A stretch of 64,000 nt of DNA from Pseudomonas eucalypticola (GCF_013374995.1 NZ_CP056030.1:1-64000), one strand, 5' to 3'; positions 49,979-58,616 are shown, counted from the first letter of the stretch. A program made the numbers and translations. The notes: generated from the sequence alone by a model not told the origin.

Positions 49979-51763
49979 ATGGCGACAGTATTGAAGAAGG
50001 TCGATGCAGTGATCGTCGGTTTCGGCTGGACCGGCGCCATCATGGCCAAGGAGTTGACTGAAGCAGGCCTGAACGTGGTCGCCCTGGAGCGTGGCCCGAT
50101 GCAGGACACCTACCCAGACGGCAACTACCCGCAAGTGATCGACGAGCTGACCTACAGTGTGCGCAAGAAGCTGTTTGTGGATATCTCCAAGGAAACCGTG
50201 ACAGTGCGCCACAGCGTCAACGACGTGGCCTTGCCCAACCGCCAGCTGGGCGCGTTCCTGCCTGGTCAGGGCGTGGGCGGTGCTGGCCTTCATTGGTCGG
50301 GCGTGCATTTTCGTGTCGACCCTATCGAACTGCGTATGCGCAGCCACTACGAAGAGCGCTACGGCAAGAAATTCATTCCCGAAGACATGACCATCCAGGA
50401 CTTCGGCGTGACCTACGAAGAGCTGGAGCCGTTCTTCGACTTTTCCGAGAAAGTCTTCGGCACCTCGGGCACGGCCTGGTCGGTGAAAGGCCAGATCGTC
50501 GGCGAAGGCAAGGGTGCCAACCCTTATGCGCCAGATCGTTCCAACCCGTTTCCGCTGGAGGCGCAGAAAAATACCGTCTCGGCCATGCTGTTCCAGAAGG
50601 CCGCCGCGGCGTCAGGTTACAAACCCTATAACCTGCCGTCTGCCAACACCTCGGGGCCCTACACCAACCCTTACGGCGCGCAGATGGGGCCCTGCAACTT
50701 CTGCGGTTTTTGCAGCGGGTACGTCTGCTACATGTATTCCAAGGCCTCGCCGAACGTGAACATCCTGCCGGCACTCAGGCAGGAGCCCAAGTTCGAACTG
50801 CGCACCAACGCCCATGTGTTGCGCGTGAACCTGACCGACGACAAGAAGCTGGCCACCGGCGTGAGCTACATCGACGCCCAGGGCCGTGAAGTGGAGCAGC
50901 CGGCCGACCTGGTCATTCTGGGTGCTTTCCAATTCAACAACGTGCGCCTGATGCTGTTGTCTGGCATCGGCAAGCCCTACGATCCGATCAGCAACGAAGG
51001 CGTGGTCGGCAGGAACTTCGCCTACCAGAACATGGCCACGGTGAAGGCCTTCTTCGACAAGGACACCCACACCAACAACTTCATTGGTGCCGGTGGCAAC
51101 GGGGTGGCCATCGACGACTTCAACGCCGACAACTTCGACCATGGCCCGCATGGCTTCGTTGGTGGTTCGCCGTTCTGGGTCAACCAGGCGGGCAGCCGCC
51201 CTATCGCCGGCACGTCCAACCCGCCCGGCACGCCAGCCTGGGGCAGCGCCTGGAAGCGCACCACGGCCGAGTACTACACGCACCAGGTATCCATGGACGC
51301 CCACGGCGCTCATCAGTCCTACCGCGGCAACTACCTTGACCTGGACCCTACCTACAAGGATGCCTACGGCCAACCGTTGTTGCGCATGACGTTCAACTGG
51401 CAGGAAAACGACATCAAGATGAACATGTTCATGGCCGACAAGCTGGCGCAGATCGCCAAGGCCATGAACCCCAAGTCGGTCGCCGTGCTGGGCAAGAAAA
51501 TGGGCGAGAAATTCAACACCGCCGCCTACCAGACCACCCACCTCAACGGTGGCGCGATCATGGGCACCGATCCCAAGACCAGCGCCCTTAACCGCTACCT
51601 GCAAAGCTGGGACGTACACAACGTGTTCGTACCGGGTGCTTCCGCGTTCCCCCAGGGCCTGGGCTACAACCCTACCGGCCTGGTCGCCGCGCTGACCTAC
51701 TGGTCGGCCAAGGCTATCCGCGAGCAGTACCTGAAAAACCCCGGCCCGCTGGTGCAGGCTTAA
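49979..51763 (+). CDS. FAD-dependent gluconate 2-dehydrogenase-type flavoprotein (GMC)
   Basis: The 594-aa catalytic subunit has the FAD motif AVIVGFGWTGAIMAKELTEAG and GVGGAGLHWSG. A cysteine cluster GPCNFCGFCSGYVC (C239, C242, C245) is like the 3Fe-4S ligand region of FAD glucose/fructose dehydrogenases. The C-terminal block is GYNPTGLVAALTYWSAKAIREQYL. It has no own signal and is presumably exported with subunit 3. It would oxidise gluconate to 2-ketogluconate in the periplasm, but the exact sugar substrate is not certain. A TTG at 49973 is an alternative start. Confidence 0.92.
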   Translation: MATVLKKVDAVIVGFGWTGAIMAKELTEAGLNVVALERGPMQDTYPDGNYPQVIDELTYSVRKKLFVDISKETVTVRHSVNDVALPNRQLGAFLPGQGVGGAGLHWSGVHFRVDPIELRMRSHYEERYGKKFIPEDMTIQDFGVTYEELEPFFDFSEKVFGTSGTAWSVKGQIVGEGKGANPYAPDRSNPFPLEAQKNTVSAMLFQKAAAASGYKPYNLPSANTSGPYTNPYGAQMGPCNFCGFCSGYVCYMYSKASPNVNILPALRQEPKFELRTNAHVLRVNLTDDKKLATGVSYIDAQGREVEQPADLVILGAFQFNNVRLMLLSGIGKPYDPISNEGVVGRNFAYQNMATVKAFFDKDTHTNNFIGAGGNGVAIDDFNADNFDHGPHGFVGGSPFWVNQAGSRPIAGTSNPPGTPAWGSAWKRTTAEYYTHQVSMDAHGAHQSYRGNYLDLDPTYKDAYGQPLLRMTFNWQENDIKMNMFMADKLAQIAKAMNPKSVAVLGKKMGEKFNTAAYQTTHLNGGAIMGTDPKTSALNRYLQSWDVHNVFVPGASAFPQGLGYNPTGLVAALTYWSAKAIREQYLKNPGPLVQA

Positions 51764-51775
51764 GGAGCGATGACC

Positions 51776-53077
51776 ATGAAAAACCTGTTTCTCGCTTCCC
51801 TGGCGCTGGCCAGCCTGCCCGTGTGGGCGGCCGAGCCCTCTTTCGACCCAGCCCTGGTGCAAAAAGGCAAGTACCTGGCCCGTGCCGGCGACTGCGTGGC
51901 CTGCCACACCGCCAAGGGCGGCAAGCCGTTTGCCGGTGGCCTGCCGATGGAGACGCCGATCGGCACCATCTATTCCACCAACATCACCCCGGACAAGACC
52001 GGCATCGGCGAATACTCTTTCGAGGACTTTGACCAGGCCGTGCGCCATGGCGTGGGCAAGAGTGGCAGCACCTTGTACCCGGCCATGCCCTACCCTTCCT
52101 ATGCTCGCGTCAGTGACGAAGACATGCAGGCTCTATACGCCTATTTCATGAAGGGTGTGCAGCCGGTCGGCCAAGAGAACAAGGATGTGGATATCCCCTG
52201 GCCGCTGAGCATGCGCTGGCCGCTGGCCATCTGGCGCGGCATGTTCGCGCCCAAGGTGGAGCCGTTCAAGGCCGCGGGCAATGATGAAAGCATCAACCGT
52301 GGCGCCTACCTGGTTGAAGGCCTGGGGCACTGTGGTGCCTGCCATACCCCACGTGCCATCACCATGCAGGAAAAGGCCCTCAACCCGGCGGACGGCAAGG
52401 AGTTCCTCTCTGGTTCCGCACCGCTTGAAGGCTGGATCGCCAAGAGCCTGCGGGGCGACCACAAGGACGGCCTGGGCAGCTGGAGCGAGGCAGACCTGGT
52501 GGCCTTCCTCAAGACCGGCCGCAGTGACCGTACCGCCGTGTTCGGTGGCATGAGCGACGTGGTCGAGCACAGTATGCAGTACATGAGCGATGCGGACCTG
52601 ACCGCCATTGCCCGTTACCTGAAGTCCTTGCCGGCGGCCAACCCCGACGACAAGCCTCAGGTCTACGACAAGGCCGTGGCCGATGCGTTGTGGAAAGGTG
52701 ATGACAGCAAGCCGGGCGCGTCGGTGTACATCGACAACTGCGCCGCTTGCCACCGTACCGACGGCAAGGGCTACACCCGCGTGTTCCCGGCCCTGGCGGG
52801 CAATCCCGTGCTGCAGACAGCCGATGCCACGTCGCTGATCCATATCGTGCTCAGGGGCGGCACCCTGGTCGCCACCAAGACCGCGCCCTCGAACTTCACC
52901 ATGCCTTCCTATGCCTGGCGCCTGTCAGACCAGGAAGTGGCGGACGTGGTGAACTTCATTCGCACCAGTTGGGGCAACCAGGGCTCGCAGGTATCGGCCA
53001 AGGATGTGAAAGCGCTGCGTACTGATGACATGAAGACTACTTCCGGGGATGACCTGGGGCAGGTCAGCTCCAAGTAA
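51776..53077 (+). CDS. Triheme cytochrome c subunit of the FAD dehydrogenase
   Basis: The 433-aa protein has a Sec signal peptide (KNLFLASLALASLPVWA) and three haem c sites: CVACH (C40-H44), CGACH (C186-H190) and CAACH (C322-H326). It carries electrons from the flavoprotein to ubiquinone. The start at 51776 is spaced 9 bp after GGAG; an ATG at 51770 is closer than usual. It is the last gene of the operon, followed by a GCTGGC hairpin at 53141-53154. Confidence 0.93.
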   Translation: MKNLFLASLALASLPVWAAEPSFDPALVQKGKYLARAGDCVACHTAKGGKPFAGGLPMETPIGTIYSTNITPDKTGIGEYSFEDFDQAVRHGVGKSGSTLYPAMPYPSYARVSDEDMQALYAYFMKGVQPVGQENKDVDIPWPLSMRWPLAIWRGMFAPKVEPFKAAGNDESINRGAYLVEGLGHCGACHTPRAITMQEKALNPADGKEFLSGSAPLEGWIAKSLRGDHKDGLGSWSEADLVAFLKTGRSDRTAVFGGMSDVVEHSMQYMSDADLTAIARYLKSLPAANPDDKPQVYDKAVADALWKGDDSKPGASVYIDNCAACHRTDGKGYTRVFPALAGNPVLQTADATSLIHIVLRGGTLVATKTAPSNFTMPSYAWRLSDQEVADVVNFIRTSWGNQGSQVSAKDVKALRTDDMKTTSGDDLGQVSSK

Positions 53078-53161
53078 CTTCAGGCCATCTGATGGGTGTT
53101 TAGGTCCTGGTTTGCCAACGAGCTGTGGGTCCCAATGCTCGCTGGCAAGCCAGCTCCTATT

Positions 53162-53473
53162 TCAATTCATGGTTAGCGGATTACCCTTGAAGCCGAAGAA
53201 TTTCAGCGCGGCCCGGCCAGCATCGGTGTATGCCTTGCGATCAGCGTCCGTGATCCTGTCATCACCATCCGCATCGGCGACGTATCCTACGATCGACACC
53301 TCGTCTGGGCCGGTGATCTTCAGACGTACATAGCCGACATCCTGCAGCGTACTTATGCGGGTTTCCTGATCTTCCACCTTCGTACCCTGTCCGACCGCGA
53401 GATATCTCGGAGCACCAGGTTCTGAATCTTCCAGCACAATGACCAACACTGTATTTCTAATGGGTTCAGCCAT
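53162..53473 (-). CDS. Small unknown protein with a calcium-loop-like motif
   Basis: The 103-aa protein is not recognised. Residues 67-78 (DADGDDRITDAD) fit a 12-residue EF-hand or dockerin-type loop, with D at positions 1, 3, 5 and 12 and I at 8. The N-terminal half looks like beta strands (NTVLVIVLEDSEPGAPRYLAVGQG). No signal peptide is seen. The start follows GGAG at 53473. It is convergent with the dehydrogenase operon and lies in the region that appears inserted. Confidence 0.7.
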   Translation of the reverse strand: MAEPIRNTVLVIVLEDSEPGAPRYLAVGQGTKVEDQETRISTLQDVGYVRLKITGPDEVSIVGYVADADGDDRITDADRKAYTDAGRAALKFFGFKGNPLTMN

Positions 53474-53598
53474 GATGTTCTCCGGCGTCGGCAAATGGTC
53501 GCAGTTGCAGCATGGCTCGGTTCGTTAATCGCCGCACCTGTCAGATCTGACAGGTGCTCGCGATCAGTGGACGTATTCTTCAGGAATGTTTTGATGTA

Positions 53599-53614
53599 CT
53601 GTATATAAATACAG
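53599..53614. promoter_or_regulatory. LexA (SOS) box before the radical SAM gene
   Basis: CTGTATATAAATACAG fits the CTGT-N8-ACAG SOS consensus with an AT-rich centre. It lies 16 bp upstream of the radical SAM start, so LexA would block its promoter. In P. aeruginosa the orthologue PA0069 is, from memory, a LexA-regulon member. Confidence 0.88.
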
Positions 53615-53630
53615 ATAAATGAGGCGATAT

Positions 53631-54689
53631 ATGCCTACGCCCCTGCCCCCACGCGGCCGCGGCACCGCCGCCAACCCCCACAACCGTTTCACGGCCCAGC
53701 GCTCGCTCGTCGAGGACGACGGCTGGTATCAGGAAGTGCCGGTCACCCAGGGCACTGAAGTGCGCATCGAGACCGCGAAGAGTATCATCACCCGCAACAG
53801 CTCCCCCGACTTGCCCTTCGACCGCACCATCAACCCCTACCGTGGTTGCGAGCACGGCTGCATTTATTGTTTCGCCCGGCCCAGCCATGCCTACTGGGAC
53901 ATGTCCCCTGGCCTGGACTTTGAAACCAGGCTCATCGCCAAGAGCAACGCCGTCGCCCTGCTGGAGCAGCAACTGTCCAAGCGCGGCTATCAGGTGGCAC
54001 CGATCAACCTGGGGTCCAACACCGACCCTTACCAACCCATCGAGCGCGAGCACAAAATTACCCGCGGGGTGCTGCAAGTGCTGCTGCGCTACCGCCACCC
54101 CGTGACCATCGTCACCAAGGGGTCGCTTATTCTGCGTGACCTGGACCTGCTCAGCGAACTGGCCAGCCTGAACCTGGTGTCGGTGATGATCAGCCTCACC
54201 ACTTTGGATGACGAGCTCAAGCGCACCCTGGAACCCCGCGCTGCGGCGCCCAAGGCCCGCCTACGGGCCATCCGTGTGATGCGTGATGCTGGCGTTCCGG
54301 TGGGTGTGCTGTGCGCCCCCATGATCCCCATGATCAACGACATGGAAATGGAAAGCCTGCTGCGCGAAGCCAAGGCTGCAGGCGCCTTGAGCGCCAACTA
54401 CATTCTGCTGCGCCTGCCGCTGGAAGTGGCGCCGCTGTTCGAGGAGTGGCTTCATCAGCACTACCCGCAGCGCGCCGAACATGTGCTGAGTTTGATACGC
54501 CAGAGCCGCGGCGGCGCGCTCTACGACAGCCGGTTTGGCGCACGTTTTCGAGGTGAAGGGGTGTTCGCGGACTTGCTGGAGCAGCGCTTCAAGGCAGGGC
54601 TCAGGCGTTTTGGCTTGAGCCGGCGGGGGGAGCATTCGCTCGATTGCACGGCGTTTTGCCCGCCGGGGGGGCAGATGTCGTTGTTGTGA
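53631..54689 (+). CDS. PA0069-type radical SAM protein
   Basis: The 352-aa protein has the CxxxCxxC motif for the 4Fe-4S cluster in PYRGCEHGCIYCFARP and belongs to the SplB/PA0069 group. SplB repairs spore photoproducts, so a role in DNA damage is plausible, but the reaction is unknown here. The start at 53631 follows GAGGCGAT; an ATG at 53619 is possible. A LexA box lies immediately upstream. Confidence 0.9.
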   Translation: MPTPLPPRGRGTAANPHNRFTAQRSLVEDDGWYQEVPVTQGTEVRIETAKSIITRNSSPDLPFDRTINPYRGCEHGCIYCFARPSHAYWDMSPGLDFETRLIAKSNAVALLEQQLSKRGYQVAPINLGSNTDPYQPIEREHKITRGVLQVLLRYRHPVTIVTKGSLILRDLDLLSELASLNLVSVMISLTTLDDELKRTLEPRAAAPKARLRAIRVMRDAGVPVGVLCAPMIPMINDMEMESLLREAKAAGALSANYILLRLPLEVAPLFEEWLHQHYPQRAEHVLSLIRQSRGGALYDSRFGARFRGEGVFADLLEQRFKAGLRRFGLSRRGEHSLDCTAFCPPGGQMSLL

Positions 54690-54771
54690 AATTGTTACTG
54701 GGGGTGAATGTAGGGTGCCTCGGGATGATGCGGTTCACTAGGCTCGGTATTTTTTGGAGTTCAAGTTAGCC

Positions 54772-55041
54772 GTGCTGAAGATTTTGTCTACTCCGCAATT
54801 TGATTCCGATTTCAAGCACTACAGTGCTGGCCGTGATATCGAGTGTTTCAAGCAAATTGTACGGTTGCTGCAGCAGCAGCGACCATTGCCGCCATGGGCA
54901 TGCGACTGTCCTTTGGTCAATACATGGGGGCGCTGGAACTGCCGAATCAGTTTTGACTGGTGGTTGATCTACAGGTGTGACATGACAGCCAATACGATCA
55001 CGTTCGAACAGACGGGGAGCTTCCGCTATCTGTTCGAATGA
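54772..55041 (+). CDS. YafQ-like RelE/ParE-superfamily toxin, probably degenerate
   Basis: The 89-aa protein aligns with the YafQ toxin family (FDSDFKHY...LPPWACDCPL...WNCRISFDWWLIYRC...TFEQTGSFRYLFE). Against E. coli YafQ, catalytic H50 is C, H63 is I or a nearby residue, and H87 is F, while the D of DW and the C-terminal F are kept. mRNA cleavage is therefore probably lost. It starts with GTG at 54772 after GGAG. No antitoxin precedes it; a DinJ-like antitoxin faces it across a MITE. Confidence 0.75.
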   Translation: MLKILSTPQFDSDFKHYSAGRDIECFKQIVRLLQQQRPLPPWACDCPLVNTWGRWNCRISFDWWLIYRCDMTANTITFEQTGSFRYLFE

Positions 55042-55054
55042 TTCCGCTCCACGC

Positions 55055-55062
55055 TAATTAAA
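55055..55062. repeat. Left target-site duplication of the MITE
   Basis: TAATTAAA, 8 bp, lies directly outside the left terminal repeat and is repeated exactly at 55512-55519. Confidence 0.85.
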
Positions 55063-55511
55063 GGTTCTTCACGGAATCTCGGGAAAGTTGTCGCACCACT
55101 GCAGATCCACAGTGAGCAAACAGAGCAGATCAGGTGATGTCCCAGGCATAACTGGCCCGAAACGGATGTGGGACCGGGCTTGCCCGGGAAGCGCCGCGCG
55201 GGCGGCGCTCGGTTTCAAGGGCGCAAGAAGACCAAGACATGTATCCGGTGGCCTTGATGCGATTGCAAGGCGGGCCGATAGGATGTTCATCGGAGCTCCT
55301 GGCTGGGGATTGCATCAAGGCTACTAGGCGCCAGGCGATGTTGTAGTGTCGCTGTCGAGATCGAGCGCCGTCCGCACGGCGCTTCCCGGGCAAGCCCGGT
55401 CCCACATCTGTTTCGGGCCAGTTATGCCTGTGAGATCACCTGGGCCGCCTTGTTTGTCCACTAAAGATCTTCGTAAGCACCACCAACATTCCCGGCAATC
55501 CGTGAAGAACC
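55063..55511. mobile_element. 449-bp MITE-like element with terminal inverted repeats
   Basis: The ends are perfect 13-bp inverted repeats (GGTTCTTCACGGA at 55063-55075 and its complement at 55499-55511) within imperfect arms of about 150 bp. The arms share AGGCATAACTGGCCCGAAAC and GTGGGACCGGGCTTGCCCGG, then REP-like sequence. The whole is flanked by the 8-bp duplication TAATTAAA. There is no transposase gene. The 8-bp duplication suits ISL3-type mobilisation, but the parent element is not known. Confidence 0.82.
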
Positions 55512-55519
55512 TAATTAAA
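55512..55519. repeat. Right target-site duplication of the MITE
   Basis: This exact copy of TAATTAAA contains the antitoxin stop codon (TAA on the minus strand, 55515-55517). Confidence 0.85.
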
Positions 55520-55781
55520 TGCCCAGGTCGCGGAAGAATGCGTCAGCGCTTTCGTGTTCCTTGCCCGTTGGATTGAGGTGCTCCTCCTCCACAACCTTGC
55601 GAGCGCGCGCGTTGAGTGAGGGGGCCTTGACCGCGAACGGGAGCTCCTTTGTCTGCACTACCTGCACGAGCATCATTCGAATGGCTTGGGAAATGGTCAT
55701 GCCCATTTCCTCGAGGACTGCCGTTGCATCAGCCTTGAGTTCGCGTTCGATTCTTGTGCGCACCACTTCTGTATGAGCCAT
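55515..55781 (-). CDS. RelB/DinJ-family antitoxin
   Basis: The 88-aa protein has the ribbon-helix-helix N terminus of RelB/DinJ (TEVVRTRIERELKADATAVLEEMGMTISQAIRMMLVQVVQTKELPF) and a C-terminal tail ending DAFFRDLGI. It would repress its own promoter and bind a RelE/YafQ-type toxin. No toxin gene follows in its own direction. The only candidate partner faces it on the other strand. GGAG precedes the start, and TACAAT about 20 bp upstream is a plausible -10 box. Confidence 0.86.
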   Translation of the reverse strand: MAHTEVVRTRIERELKADATAVLEEMGMTISQAIRMMLVQVVQTKELPFAVKAPSLNARARKVVEEEHLNPTGKEHESADAFFRDLGI

Positions 55782-56134
55782 CGTTTAACTCCGAGCGTAT
55801 TGTAGCCACAACGAGCTTATCCTGTTCTCATGGTTATGTACAGGAAGGAAACAGTTCGTTCGAGGTGGCGGATCCCTTAGATTTTCCTCACCTTTGTTAC
55901 CAGCATTTAGCTGATTCATATTGATTTGCCATCACTCCGTAGCTTCCTGAAACACATCAAACCCCCGTTCCAGAGCCCTCCATTCAGTTTCAATTAAGTT
56001 TTCATCTCTACCTTCGATCGCAAGTGACCCGATAGTCACTAAGCTGAATGAATCGTTCGGCACAGTCCTATCGTGTAGGGCGTTTTGCCCCGTAAAATAG
56101 GAAAATTCCTATAACCGTCTCCCGAGGATGAATC
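55782..56134. other. 353-bp intergenic region before the carbonic anhydrase
   Basis: No gene is evident. It holds the antitoxin promoter on the left. On the right are two inverted repeats that could be operators: AGTGAC-6-GTCACT at 56023-56040 and ATAGGAA-2-TTCCTAT at 56097-56112. The latter ends 22 bp before the carbonic anhydrase start. Confidence 0.5.
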
Positions 56135-56854
56135 ATGACCGATAAGGACTCTTCCCTGACCGAGCCGGCTGTCGAGGCTGAGAGCGCGGACGCTGCGCTG
56201 AAGACCATCGTCGATGGCTTCCTGCACTTCCACCACGAAGTGTTTCCACAGCAGCAGGAGCTGTTCAAGAAGCTCGCCACTGCCCAGACCCCCAGGGCGA
56301 TGTTCATCACCTGCGCGGACTCGCGTATCGTGCCCGAACTGATTACCCACAGCTCGCCCGGCGACCTGTTCGTGACCCGCAACGTCGGCAACGTTGTGCC
56401 GCCCTATGGGCAAATGAACGGTGGTGTGTCCACCGCCATCGAGTACGCGGTCATGGCTTTGGGTGTGCACCACATCATTGTGTGCGGCCATTCGGACTGC
56501 GGTGCCATGCGCGCCGTGCTCAACCCCGCCACGCTGGAAAAGATGCCGACTGTAAAGGCCTGGCTGCGCCATGCCGAAGTCGCCAAGACGGTGGTGCATG
56601 ACAATTGCAACTGTGCCACCGAAGCGGAAAGCATGCAGGTGCTGACCGAGGAAAACGTCATCGCCCAATTGCAACACCTGCGCACCCACCCGTCGGTGGC
56701 ATCGCGCATGGCCAGCGGCCAGTTGTTCATTCATGGCTGGATCTACAGCATCGAGACCAGCGAAATTCGAGCTTATGATGCTGAGCGTGATTGCTTCCTT
56801 CCATTGGATGGAACCCTGCCGATACCGAGCGCTACCCCCAAAGGGCGGTTCTAG
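56135..56854 (+). CDS. can: Beta-class carbonic anhydrase
   Basis: The 239-aa enzyme interconverts CO2 and bicarbonate. The zinc ligands and catalytic dyad are visible: C60, D62 and R64 in ITCADSR, and H119 and C122 in CGHSDCGAM. A SulP transporter follows 196 bp later on the same strand, suggesting a CO2/bicarbonate pair. Confidence 0.95.
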   Translation: MTDKDSSLTEPAVEAESADAALKTIVDGFLHFHHEVFPQQQELFKKLATAQTPRAMFITCADSRIVPELITHSSPGDLFVTRNVGNVVPPYGQMNGGVSTAIEYAVMALGVHHIIVCGHSDCGAMRAVLNPATLEKMPTVKAWLRHAEVAKTVVHDNCNCATEAESMQVLTEENVIAQLQHLRTHPSVASRMASGQLFIHGWIYSIETSEIRAYDAERDCFLPLDGTLPIPSATPKGRF

Positions 56855-57050
56855 CGCTCTACCGTGATAAACGAGGCCTGATGACGGCGCACTGAGTGCG
56901 CCGTCTGCCCCGTTGCCGTTATCGAAAACCGCACTACTGCCAGCCAGCCCCCTGGGGCCGGCTGCGGGCAGCTGCATGCCTGCGAAAAGTGCTGCGGCTT
57001 TCGACAGCGACCACTGGGCCGGGCCGCAGGCAATTTTCAGGAGAAACGTA

Positions 57051-58580
57051 ATGAACATGGCACGGATAAAGGCGGTACTGCCGCGAGAGTTGCTGGCGTC
57101 GGTGGTGGTGTTCCTGGTGGCGTTGCCCCTTTGCATGGGGATCGCCATCGCCTCGGGCATGCCGCCGGCGAAAGGGCTGATCACCGGCATCATTGGCGGC
57201 GTAGTGGTCGGGTTCCTGGCGGGCTCGCCGCTTCAGGTCAGCGGCCCGGCCGCAGGGCTTGCCGTCCTGGTGTTCGAGTTGGTACGCCAGCATGGCATGG
57301 CCATGCTGGGGCCGATCCTGTTGTTGGCAGGCTTGCTGCAACTGCTGGCCGGCCGTTTCAAACTGGGGTGCTGGTTCCGTGTGACGGCGCCGGCGGTGGT
57401 CTACGGCATGCTGGCGGGCATTGGCGTACTGATTGTGCTGTCCCAGGTACACGTGATGCTCGATAGCGCGCCAAAGCCCTCTGGCATGGATAACCTGCTG
57501 GGCTTTCCGGGCGCCGTGGCCGAGGCACTGCCGGTGATGGGCGGTGGGGTGGGCTGGCAAGCCGGGCTGTTGGGCCTGGGTACGATCGCCGTCATGTACG
57601 CATGGGAAAAGCTGCGGCCCCAGCGCCTGCGCTTCGTGCCTGGGGCCCTGTTGGGCGTGGGCCTGGCCACGGTGGTGAGCCTGGCGATGAACTTGTCGGT
57701 GAAACGCGTCGAAGTGCCGGCGAACCTGGCTGAGGCCATCGACTGGCTACGCCCGGCGGACTTGCTGAACCTGGCCGACCCAACCTTGCTGATTGCTGCC
57801 TTCGCCGTGGCCTTCATCGCTAGCGCCGAGACATTGCTGTCGGCAGCGGCCGTAGATCGCATGCACAGCGGCGTGCGTTCGGACTTCGACCGTGAACTGT
57901 CGGCTCAGGGTGTAGGCAACATGCTTTGCGGTGTGCTGGGCGCCTTGCCGATGACCGGCGTGATCGTGCGCAGCTCCGCCAATGTCCAGGCCGGCGCACA
58001 GACGCGGGTTTCGGCGATTTTCCATGGCGTATGGTTGCTGGCATTCGTGGTGGCACTTTCCAGTGTGTTGCAGAGCATCCCGGTGGCGAGCCTGGCGGGC
58101 GTGCTGGTGTACACGGGTTTCAAGTTGGTGGACCTCAAGGCGTTACGCAGCCTGGGACGTTATGGCCGCATGCCGATGTTCATCTACGGTGCCACGGCGA
58201 TGGCCATCATCTTCACCGACCTGCTGACCGGCGTGCTGCTGGGGTTCGCCCTGACCTTGCTGATGCTGGCATTGAAGGCCGCCCGGTTGAAAATCAACCT
58301 GGTGCAGCGTGAGGGCAATGAAATGGAATTGCGTCTGACCGGCGCCGCGACCTTCCTCAAAGTGCCGGCCTTGACCCAGGTGCTCGACACCATCCCAGCG
58401 GGCAGCATTGTTCATGTGCCGCTGGGCGGGTTGCGCTATATCGACCATTCCTGCCTTGAACTGCTGGAGGACTGGGGGCGCGCGAACCGTGCCAGTGGTT
58501 CGCGGTTGATCATCGAGAGTCGTGGTTTGAAGCGGCGCATCGAGGGGCAGATGCGCACATCGGCGGGCATTGGGGCCTGA
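57051..58580 (+). CDS. SulP-family transporter, probable bicarbonate type
   Basis: The 509-aa protein has about 10-12 membrane spans with LPLCMGIAIASGMPPAKGLITGIIGGVVVG and GNMLCGVLGALPMTGVIVRSSANVQAGAQTRVSAIFHG, and a short STAS-like C terminus (IDHSCLELLEDW). SulP proteins beside carbonic anhydrases often move bicarbonate, so that is the favoured substrate, by inference. The start at 57051 follows CAGGAGAAA; codons upstream are not coding-like. Confidence 0.87.
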   Translation: MNMARIKAVLPRELLASVVVFLVALPLCMGIAIASGMPPAKGLITGIIGGVVVGFLAGSPLQVSGPAAGLAVLVFELVRQHGMAMLGPILLLAGLLQLLAGRFKLGCWFRVTAPAVVYGMLAGIGVLIVLSQVHVMLDSAPKPSGMDNLLGFPGAVAEALPVMGGGVGWQAGLLGLGTIAVMYAWEKLRPQRLRFVPGALLGVGLATVVSLAMNLSVKRVEVPANLAEAIDWLRPADLLNLADPTLLIAAFAVAFIASAETLLSAAAVDRMHSGVRSDFDRELSAQGVGNMLCGVLGALPMTGVIVRSSANVQAGAQTRVSAIFHGVWLLAFVVALSSVLQSIPVASLAGVLVYTGFKLVDLKALRSLGRYGRMPMFIYGATAMAIIFTDLLTGVLLGFALTLLMLALKAARLKINLVQREGNEMELRLTGAATFLKVPALTQVLDTIPAGSIVHVPLGGLRYIDHSCLELLEDWGRANRASGSRLIIESRGLKRRIEGQMRTSAGIGA

Positions 58581-58586
58581 AAAGCA

Positions 58587-58616
58587 TGCGCCCGGTCCCA
58601 CTTTGATCTGGGCGCA
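58587..58616. terminator. Hairpin between convergent genes
   Basis: TGCGCCC and GGGCGCA pair around a 16-base loop. It lies between the SulP gene and the opposing unknown gene and may end both transcripts, though no long T run is present. Confidence 0.55.

Noticed and set aside
55063..55511. CRISPR array or small RNA gene in the repeat-rich gap
   Set aside because: The repeats are inverted, not spaced direct repeats, and they are bounded by terminal repeats and a target duplication.
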